From positions 1 through 5,523 of the forward strand of contig CAUHBW010000275.1 of NCBI GenBank assembly GCA_959604115.1: a stretch of DNA of 5,523 bases. The letters run 5' to 3'. Below are positions 1-3,735 of the stretch, piece after piece. The position numbers and the translations under genes were made by a program. The notes beneath the pieces were generated by a model. It saw only the letters and a program-made list of their open reading frames with translations, searched no databases and was not told the origin of the DNA. The stretch comes from an uncultured Bilophila sp. Lineage in GTDB: Bacteria > Desulfobacterota > Desulfovibrionia > Desulfovibrionales > Desulfovibrionaceae. How positions within the stretch are numbered: position 1 is the stretch's first letter; each line of letters opens with the position of its first letter.

Positions 1-28
1 GGAAGTTGGTTCTTTTCATTGAAGAAAA

Positions 29-87
29 GGAAGGGAAGACGCCGTCTTCCCTTCCAGAAAAGGCGAGGACATGTCCTCGCCTTTTTT
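29..87 (+). terminator. Tandem hairpin terminator of an upstream gene
   Basis: Two perfect hairpins lie side by side. The first pairs 29-40 with 44-55 around a 3-base loop. The second is a 28-base perfect palindrome (58-85) whose right arm runs into a T tract (82-87), the classic form of a Rho-independent terminator on the + strand. The palindrome also has A residues on its left arm, so it could stop transcription from the other strand as well. The gene it ends lies outside the window. The hairpin and T tract are seen directly; termination is inferred. Confidence 0.85.
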
Positions 88-168
88 CTTGAATAAGAAA
101 GCTCATATCACCCTGCCTCCCGCGCACGGAAAACCCGACAGGAGGGATTCGATAAGGATGAAAGTCTT

Positions 169-205
169 GGGAGGGAGGGGGATGGGGTTTGGGGAAGGGG
201 GAGGG
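169..205 (+). other. G-tract run, potential G-quadruplex
   Basis: Seven runs of three to five G residues (starting at 169, 173, 177, 184, 191, 197 and 203) are separated by one to three bases. This satisfies the usual pattern for an intramolecular G-quadruplex on the + strand, or in an mRNA leader of the downstream gene. It overlaps the left arm of the hairpin at 191-241, so the two structures would exclude each other. Function is unknown. Confidence 0.5.
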
Positions 206-241
206 AAGCCCTTCTTCAGAAGGGTTCCCTCCCCCTTCCCC
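191..241. repeat. Long purine/pyrimidine hairpin
   Basis: Positions 191-207, all purine, pair perfectly with 225-241. After a single bulged G at 208, the stem continues as 209-214 with 219-224 around the loop TTCA. That gives 23 paired bases with one bulge. No T tract follows on either strand, so it is not a standard terminator. It lies in the leader of the exporter gene that starts at 323, or just upstream of its promoter. It could be an intergenic repeat element, an mRNA-stabilising structure or an attenuator; the sequence does not decide. Confidence 0.7.
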
Positions 242-272
242 AATCTTCCTTCCCTTCCACCTCGATCTCCTT

Positions 273-290
273 GCCTTCTCAGGAGAAGGC
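273..290. repeat. Short hairpin before the exporter gene
   Basis: Positions 273-279 pair with 284-290 around a 4-base loop. It lies 18 bases upstream of the AAGGAGG ribosome binding site of the gene at 323 and has no T tract. It may be part of that gene's mRNA leader; a role in control is only a possibility. Confidence 0.4.
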
Positions 291-308
291 GGCTAGACCG
301 CAGGGAGC

Positions 309-315
309 AAGGAGG
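309..315 (+). promoter_or_regulatory. Ribosome binding site fixing the start at 323
   Basis: AAGGAGG lies 7 bases before ATG 323. The same frame is open back to 71, but the upstream part reads as low-complexity Gly, Pro and Arg over the hairpin region and has no such site. This makes 323 the start of translation. Confidence 0.85.
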
Positions 316-322
316 AGGTCTT

Positions 323-1189
323 ATGACGGAAGAAACGCTGGATATCATCCGTGGAATGCAGAACAACGAGGCCACGGACCACCGCATCTACGCCGCGCTG
401 GCGAAGCAGGCGGGGCTGCCCAAAAACCGCGAAATCCTCGAACGCATGGCCCACGACGAGGCCGTCCACTGCACGGTGTGGGGCCGCTACACCAGACGGG
501 AGGCCACGCCCGACGGGCTCAAGGTCTGGCTGTTCGTGCTGCTCGGGAAGATATTCGGGCTCGTGTTCGTAATCAACCTGCTGGAATCGGGAGAGGATCA
601 GGCCGCCGACAAGTATGCCCGCCTCATCGACGAAGTGCCCGAGGCCAGAACCATCATGGAGGACGAAACCCGCCACGAAGAACAGCTCGCCGCGATGATC
701 CATGAGGAAAAACTCAGCTATATCAGCTCGATGGTCCTTGGGCTCAACGACGCGCTGGTCGAGCTGACCGGCGCGCTCGCCGGGTTCACGCTGGCCCTCG
801 ACGACAACCGCATGGTCGGCATGGCCGGGTTCATCACCGGCGTGGCCGCCACGCTGTCGATGGCCGCGTCGGAATACTTGGCCAAAAAGGCCGATCCGTC
901 CGAAGAACACCCGTTCAAGGCCGCCGCCTACACGGGCGTGGCCTACGTCATCACCGTGTTTTTCCTGCTGCTGCCCTACATCGTGTTCGACAGCCCGCTG
1001 ACCGCGCTGGCGTTCTGTCTGTTCGACGCCGCGCTGATCATTCTCGGCTTTACCTATTTCGTGTCGGTGGTGCGCCACGAATCCTTCGTGCGCGGATTCA
1101 CCGAAATGATCGCCATCAGCTTCGGCGTGGCGGGCATCTCGTTCCTTATCGGCTGGGCCGCCCGGAGCTGGCTGAACATTGACGTGTGA
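323..1189 (+). CDS. Ferritin-like/VIT1 fusion iron or manganese exporter (MbfA type)
   Basis: This 288-residue inner-membrane protein joins a rubrerythrin/ferritin-like domain (about 1-130) to a VIT1/CCC1 transporter domain (about 131-288). The first domain carries the spaced acidic and histidine ligands of a di-iron site: E16, E46 with H49 (ExxH), E88, and E115 with H118 (a second ExxH). The second domain shows about five hydrophobic segments, near 138-158, 165-185, 203-222, 226-250 and 260-280, with the family's charged Asp in its first segment (GLNDALVE, D143). In Bradyrhizobium and Agrobacterium, proteins of this architecture (MbfA) export iron and protect against iron and peroxide stress; the same role is inferred here, with manganese as an alternative substrate. 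The gene stands alone, convergent with the next gene. No clear Fur box was found. The start is set by AAGGAGG at 309. Family assignment is firm; the substrate is not. Confidence 0.9.
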   Translation: MTEETLDIIRGMQNNEATDHRIYAALAKQAGLPKNREILERMAHDEAVHCTVWGRYTRREATPDGLKVWLFVLLGKIFGLVFVINLLESGEDQAADKYARLIDEVPEARTIMEDETRHEEQLAAMIHEEKLSYISSMVLGLNDALVELTGALAGFTLALDDNRMVGMAGFITGVAATLSMAASEYLAKKADPSEEHPFKAAAYTGVAYVITVFFLLLPYIVFDSPLTALAFCLFDAALIILGFTYFVSVVRHESFVRGFTEMIAISFGVAGISFLIGWAARSWLNIDV

Positions 1190-1224
1190 TCAATTATTGA
1201 TTGATGCTTGGGAGTGGAGACGCA

Positions 1225-1260
1225 AACAGCCCGCGGCCTGATGAGAGGACGCGGGCTGTT
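1225..1260. terminator. Hairpin between convergent genes
   Basis: An 11-bp perfect stem (1225-1235 with 1250-1260) encloses a 14-base loop. It lies 35 bases after the exporter stop and 24 bases beyond the stop of the minus-strand gene, the right place for a shared bidirectional terminator. Neither side has a real T tract (only TT on +, TTT on -), so it would be a weak intrinsic terminator or an mRNA 3'-end stabiliser. Confidence 0.6.
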
Positions 1261-1284
1261 CGCATGCGGGGCCGGAAAGCGGGA

Positions 1285-1668
1285 TTACAGCTTTTCGGCA
1301 AGGGCGGCGAGGCAGGCGCAGGCTTCGGCTTTGGGGTCAAGACGCTTCAACGCCATGCCGACGCCGTTGATGAAGATGACCGCTTCCTCATACGGAACGG
1401 TATAGGTGTCGGGCTTTTCCTCAACGGCTTTGATGCACGCGGCGAACAGCTCTTCGGGTTCCCAATGGGGATGGAAGCCGTCGAGCGGATCGACGATGAC
1501 CTTCATGCGGGCGGTGACGGCGATCTGTTGTTCGTAGGTGGTATGGGGGTAGAGGGCCTGCATCATTTTGACGAGCGCGGCGAAACCGTCCCGGCTGAAG
1601 GCCGTTCCCATGTTCCGGTGATTTTCAATCGCGCCACAAACAACCATTTCGAGTTCCTTGTTCGTCAT
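1285..1668 (-). CDS. Hypothetical protein, 127 residues
   Basis: I do not recognise this protein. It is a soluble, mostly helical 127-residue chain with no signal peptide or membrane segment. It has four cysteines (C11, C78, C117, C119, the last two as CAC) and a His-rich turn (GFHPHWEP, 64-71), which could bind metal, although no known metal-site signature is complete. The ATG at 1668 is chosen because AAGGAGG lies 8 bases upstream (1677-1683). The open frame continues to 2166, but that part is Arg, Pro and Ser rich, lacks a ribosome site and crosses the promoter-like region, so it is not coding. It is transcribed alone, convergent with the exporter. That the gene is real is likely; its function is unknown. 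Confidence 0.75.
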   Translation of the reverse strand: MTNKELEMVVCGAIENHRNMGTAFSRDGFAALVKMMQALYPHTTYEQQIAVTARMKVIVDPLDGFHPHWEPEELFAACIKAVEEKPDTYTVPYEEAVIFINGVGMALKRLDPKAEACACLAALAEKL

Positions 1669-1676
1669 GACCAAAT

Positions 1677-1683
1677 CCTCCTT
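1677..1683 (-). promoter_or_regulatory. Ribosome binding site fixing the start at 1668
   Basis: On the minus strand AAGGAGG lies 8 bases before ATG 1668. It rules out the much longer open frame that extends upstream to 2166. Confidence 0.85.
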
Positions 1684-1706
1684 GGCGGAATCTCTTTGAC
1701 CCTTCA

Positions 1707-1734
1707 TACATAAGTCCCGTTGGCCAGAAGTCAA
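1707..1734 (-). promoter_or_regulatory. Candidate sigma-70 promoter of the 127-residue gene
   Basis: Read on the minus strand, TTGACT (1729-1734) is followed after 16 bases by TATGTA (1707-1712). The -35 box is one base off consensus; the -10 box matches only its first three bases. An A/T-rich block lies just upstream (1746-1761), where an UP element would sit. Transcription would begin near 1700, giving a leader of about 30 bases that contains the ribosome site. Confidence 0.45.
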
Positions 1735-1738
1735 CGGG
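1716..1738. promoter_or_regulatory. Inverted repeat over the promoter, possible operator
   Basis: The arms CCCGTTG (1716-1722) and CAACGGG (1732-1738) are perfect inverted repeats 9 bases apart. They cover the spacer and the -35 box of the candidate promoter, as a repressor site would. The arm centres are 16 bases apart, about one and a half helical turns. The regulator is not known. Confidence 0.4.
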
Positions 1739-1833
1739 CCGGGACGAAAAAATCTTTGCAAGAAGTCGTCCGTGAAGAAAAAACGCGCTGCTGAGAATGC
1801 ATGGGAAGGGGAAAGTGCGGAAACCGCATTGCA

Positions 1834-1877
1834 TAAAGGGCCGTTTGACGCCGTATGAAGGCGCGAACGGCCCTTTA
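1834..1877. terminator. Hairpin, weak bidirectional terminator candidate
   Basis: The stem pairs 1834-1845 with 1866-1877. A second short stem (1849-1852 with 1860-1863) lies inside, with a 7-base loop. Only three T residues follow on each strand, so it is at best a weak terminator. There is no obvious gene ending here, so it may instead belong to a structured RNA. Confidence 0.4.
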
Positions 1878-1890
1878 ATGGGCGGTGCAA

Positions 1891-1946
1891 CAGCAATGCC
1901 GCAGTGCCGTATGGAGGAAAAGACGGCCTTGCGGCGTGCGCTGCTG
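1891..1946 (+). other. Three-part hairpin with GGAGGA loop
   Basis: Nested perfect arms CAGCA/TGCTG (1891-1895, 1942-1946), GCCGCA/TGCGGC (1898-1903, 1930-1935) and GCCGT/ACGGC (1906-1910, 1923-1927) build one long interrupted hairpin. Its 12-base loop (1911-1922) contains AUGGAGGA in the + strand RNA. Exposed GGA in a loop is the type of site bound by CsrA/RsmA proteins; that link is speculative. Confidence 0.4.
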
Positions 1947-2271
1947 AGGTTTCCGCGTCATGCTGCCCGCCGTGGGAGGTGCGGCGGGAGGGGAGGAGCC
2001 TTTCCCGCAGGCGTCTTCCGTGGATTCGGGGAATCGTTTGCATCGGTGTGACGTCATTGGGAAAATCTTCTCGGCGGACGTCCGGGAGCGGCGGCGCGGC
2101 ACAACGGCGTAGGGCTCCCCCGCGTACCGGCGAATCCGTCGCGATGATCCGTGAGGCGTTGGGCATCCCCCGCGTGCGCCCCGCGCCTGCCGCAGAGTCC
2201 GCCGGGAGGGTTGCCGGAATCGGGGAAGGGCGTCCCCGGAGACGTTCCCGCGTGGGAAAAACGCGGGATGG

Positions 2272-2370
2272 TGACTGTTGATGACAGTCAGTGACGTATG
2301 CGGCACATCAGAAAAGGCATAGCGTCAACACCTGTCCGATACAGGATAATGACTGTCATGAACCGTCATT
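2272..2370. repeat. Cluster of CTGT/ACAG palindromes
   Basis: Within 100 bases there are TGACTGT-N5-ACAGTCA (2272-2290), CCTGT-N5-ACAGG (2331-2345), and AATGAC-N11-GTCATT (2348-2353 with 2365-2370), the last containing TGACTGTCA (2350-2358). The first two share the core CTGT-N5-ACAG. This repeated symmetry suggests binding sites for one protein, but no gene starts here on either strand. The nearest is the 3' end of the small minus-strand ORF. Confidence 0.45.
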
Positions 2371-2375
2371 GACAA

Positions 2376-2588
2376 TCAGGCCGCTCCGAGCGCGCACCGT
2401 TTGGCGCGTCTGCCCGGCAGTTTCCCCGCCATGTCCCGTGTGGACAGGGGCAGGTTTTCGAGGGATTCGATCTGCTCCGCAATGGATTGCAGATTGCTGC
2501 ACACCAGCCGCAGCAACGGCGCGTTGTCGAGGTTCAGTCCCTGCATGAGTGTCGCCTGCACGCTCCGCAAATCTTCGCTGATAGCCAT
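2376..2588 (-). CDS. Small orphan protein divergent from the CI-like repressor
   Basis: I do not recognise this 70-residue protein. Its first two thirds (4-48) look like amphipathic helices rich in Leu, Gln, Ser and Glu, able to form a coiled coil or helical hairpin. The tail (56-66) is basic with GRRAKR. There is no membrane segment or signal peptide. ATG 2588 is preceded at 7 bases by AAGGAG (2596-2601), a good ribosome site. The frame is open upstream to 2798, but that part would overlap the repressor start. The gene is transcribed away from the repressor across a shared 172-base operator region. By analogy with phage switches it may be a target of the repressor, or an antirepressor or partner. 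Real gene likely; function unknown. Confidence 0.6.
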   Translation of the reverse strand: MAISEDLRSVQATLMQGLNLDNAPLLRLVCSNLQSIAEQIESLENLPLSTRDMAGKLPGRRAKRCALGAA

Positions 2589-2660
2589 GAACGTTCTCCT
2601 TCTCGCTCCGTGGATTCGCCGTCTTCCCGGCGCGTTTTGAAAGTGCCCGAGTCCGGCGTG

Positions 2661-2683
2661 TTTGTCAATCAAAAATTGATAAA
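2661..2683. promoter_or_regulatory. Candidate repressor operator
   Basis: The arms TTTGTCAAT (2661-2669) and ATTGATAAA (2675-2683) form an inverted repeat with one mismatch and a 5-base spacer. The minus-strand TTGACA (2663-2668) lies in the left arm, so binding would block transcription of the small ORF. The site is markedly AT-rich in a GC-rich region. Being divergent to the repressor, it is probably the repressor's own operator. Confidence 0.5.
2663..2668 (-). promoter_or_regulatory. Candidate -35 box of the small-ORF promoter
   Basis: On the minus strand TTGACA is a perfect -35 hexamer, 75 bases from the small ORF's start. No good -10 box follows at 16-18 bases (the best is CACTTT), so the promoter may need an activator or be weak. 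Confidence 0.35.
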
Positions 2684-2689
2684 ATCGAT

Positions 2690-2707
2690 CTGAAATGAAT
2701 TTTTCAG
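2690..2707. promoter_or_regulatory. Second inverted repeat in the divergent region
   Basis: CTGAAA (2690-2695) and TTTCAG (2702-2707) are perfect inverted arms 6 bases apart, between the two facing TTGACA boxes. The motif differs from the TTTGTCAAT arms, so another protein may bind here. The two arms together span 18 bases. Confidence 0.35.
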
Positions 2708-2724
2708 GATGAGGCAACCAAATA

Positions 2725-2754
2725 TTGACAAAAGGGGCCGGATGCGGATAGAGT
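2725..2754 (+). promoter_or_regulatory. Promoter of the CI-like repressor, apparently leaderless
   Basis: A perfect TTGACA (2725-2730) is followed after 18 bases by TAGAGT (2749-2754, four of six consensus bases); GATAGA at 16 bases is an alternative. Transcription would begin at or next to 2761, the A of the repressor's ATG. No Shine-Dalgarno sequence precedes that ATG, which agrees with a leaderless message, as for lambda cI from PRM. The -35 lies in the half-site ATTGACAAA (2724-2732), an exact inverted copy of 2661-2669. Confidence 0.5.
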
Positions 2755-2760
2755 CGGGCC

Positions 2761-3471
2761 ATGAACACGACGCCATCCGAATCCGATTCCAACGCCATTC
2801 TGGACCGCCTGCTTTCCGGGGCGGGCCTGCACCGCGATGCGCAGCTCGCCGCGTTTCTCGGCGTTTCTCCGCAGGCGGTGAGTCAGGCGCGGCGCAAGCG
2901 CAGGATTCCCGAAGGGTGGGTGGTCAAGGTCGCGCGCGAGTGCAACCTTTCGATGGACTGGTTGATGTTCGGCCGGGGCTCGGCGGACGATCCTTCCCGT
3001 GCCGCCTCCGCCCCGCAGCCGTCCACGCCGTCGGGCGCGGCGGTGCCGGATCTTGATTTGTTGTGCATTCCGCTGGTGGCGGCGAGCCTGTCCGCCGGGA
3101 CCGGGAGTTTGCAGACCGACGGCGAGGTGCTGGATTATTTCGCATTCCGGTCCGAGTGGCTGTGCCGCAAGGGCAATCCCGACAAGATGATCCTCATGAA
3201 GGTGTACGGCGACAGCATGGAGCCGGAGATCCGGCACGGGGACATGGCGCTCATCGACCAGAGCAAGCAGCAGATTTTTCCCCACACCATTTACGCCGTG
3301 GGCGTCAACGAGGAGATCTACATCAAGCAGATCGAGACGCTTCCCGGCCATCGGATGCTGCTCCGCAGCCTGAACAAGCGGTATGATCCCATCGAGGTGG
3401 ACTTGCGCGGCGACATGGCGGAGTCCGTCCGCATCATCGGCAAAGTGATCTGGTGGTGCAGGGAAGTGTAG
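2761..3471 (+). CDS. Phage CI/LexA-like repressor with S24 autocleavage domain
   Basis: This 236-residue DNA-binding protein has an N-terminal phage CI-type helix-turn-helix (about 11-73; recognition region LAAFLGVSPQAVSQAR at 29-44, ending in SMDWLMFGRG). A Pro/Ala/Ser linker (74-96) leads to a C-terminal S24 peptidase domain (about 100-236). The self-cleavage parts are all present: Ala112-Gly113 as the cut site, Ser152 in GDSMEP and Lys189 in YIKQIE. The 37-residue Ser-Lys spacing equals that of LexA. It should therefore repress as a dimer and be inactivated through RecA after DNA damage. It is divergent from a 70-residue ORF, with likely operators between, and is followed by a strong terminator, so it is transcribed alone. 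No integrase or structural phage genes are in view; it may be a stand-alone regulator or a prophage edge. Family certain; target genes inferred. Confidence 0.9.
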   Translation: MNTTPSESDSNAILDRLLSGAGLHRDAQLAAFLGVSPQAVSQARRKRRIPEGWVVKVARECNLSMDWLMFGRGSADDPSRAASAPQPSTPSGAAVPDLDLLCIPLVAASLSAGTGSLQTDGEVLDYFAFRSEWLCRKGNPDKMILMKVYGDSMEPEIRHGDMALIDQSKQQIFPHTIYAVGVNEEIYIKQIETLPGHRMLLRSLNKRYDPIEVDLRGDMAESVRIIGKVIWWCREV

Positions 3472-3504
3472 AGGGTCTCCGCGTTTCGTATGGAAGATAT
3501 GAGG

Positions 3505-3538
3505 AAGGGACTTTCCGAAAGGGAGAGTCCCTTTTTTT
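3505..3538 (+). terminator. Rho-independent terminator of the repressor gene
   Basis: A 12-bp stem (3505-3516 with 3522-3533, one G-T pair) closes a 5-base loop and is followed by seven T residues (3532-3538). It lies 33 bases after the repressor stop and insulates the amtB operon from it. Confidence 0.9.
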
Positions 3539-3561
3539 GCGTCGTCATTCCTTCTTCAAAA

Positions 3562-3603
3562 ACAAAAACGTACCGCCTTTTTCCTTGCGGGCACAAAAAC
3601 GTA
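3562..3603 (+). promoter_or_regulatory. Direct repeats upstream of amtB, possible enhancer
   Basis: ACAAAAACGTA occurs at 3562-3572 and again at 3593-3603, exactly 31 bases apart, about three helical turns. The copies lie roughly 90-130 bases before the predicted sigma-54 start site, where NtrC-type activators bind. The motif does not resemble the enteric NtrC site, so the protein is unknown. Confidence 0.4.
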
Positions 3604-3668
3604 TTCGGCCCTTGCTTGGTCGAACATTCAACATGGCGAAACGGCGGCCTTTTTCGCTCCGTCGGCAT

Positions 3669-3684
3669 TGGCATCCTTCATGCT
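3669..3684 (+). promoter_or_regulatory. Sigma-54 promoter of amtB-glnK
   Basis: TGGCAT-N5-ATGCT matches the sigma-54 consensus TGGCAC-N5-TTGCW at 9 of 11 bases and keeps the required GG-N10-GC spacing (GG at 3670, GC at 3682). The start of transcription would be near 3694, giving a leader of about 40 bases. Nitrogen-limited control of amtB by sigma-54 and NtrC is the rule in proteobacteria, which supports the call. Confidence 0.65.
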
Positions 3685-3724
3685 TTGCCCCTCTTGTCCA
3701 AGCCGTGGAACGCGGCGCAATCAT

Positions 3725-3730
3725 GGAGGG
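3725..3730 (+). promoter_or_regulatory. Ribosome binding site fixing the amtB start
   Basis: GGAGGG lies 5 bases before ATG 3736. The frame is open to 3490, but an earlier start would run through the repressor terminator and the sigma-54 promoter, and would bury the signal peptide. Confidence 0.85.
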
Positions 3731-3735
3731 AAACT

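Larger units (their letters stand above)
1735..2375. other. Gene-free, structured GC-rich stretch
   Basis: No frame here reads like a protein. Long open frames exist on both strands, but their translations are Arg, Pro, Ser and Gly rich, lack ribosome sites and look like GC-rich noise. The stretch holds a series of hairpins (1835-1876, 1891-1946, 1966-1988, 2247-2267) and a cluster of small palindromes near its right end (2272-2370). It could encode a structured RNA, be the eroded remains of a gene, or carry regulatory sites. I found no convincing promoter or T-tract terminator that would define an RNA. Confidence 0.5.

Noticed and set aside
71..322. Upstream extension of the exporter frame to an ATG at 71
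   Set aside because: It starts inside the terminator palindrome, reads as low-complexity Gly/Pro/Arg over the hairpin, and has no ribosome site; ATG 323 has AAGGAGG.
1742..1771. GGACGA...TCGTCC inverted repeat around an A-rich loop
   Set aside because: Only 6 bp with an 18-base loop; its T run on the minus strand lies inside the loop, not after the stem, so it is not a terminator.
2049..2083. Two 8-base palindromes TGACGTCA (2049-2056) and GGACGTCC (2076-2083)
   Set aside because: Short, different in their outer bases and not near a promoter; they are within chance expectation.
1669..2166. Long N-terminal extension of the 127-residue gene
   Set aside because: Its composition is non-protein-like, it has no ribosome site, and it runs through the promoter-like region and a hairpin; ATG 1668 has AAGGAGG at 8 bases.
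1875..2306. Open frames on both strands in the gene-free stretch (143 and 125 codons)
   Set aside because: The translations are Arg, Pro, Ser and Cys rich with no recognisable fold and no Shine-Dalgarno; open frames of this size are expected by chance in GC-rich DNA.
2369..2374. TTGACA on the + strand as a promoter
   Set aside because: No -10-like hexamer follows at 15-19 bases and no gene on the + strand starts downstream before 2761.
2704..3351. Minus-strand open frame of 215 codons opposite the repressor
   Set aside because: It is the shadow of the CI-like gene, whose domains and catalytic residues are clear.
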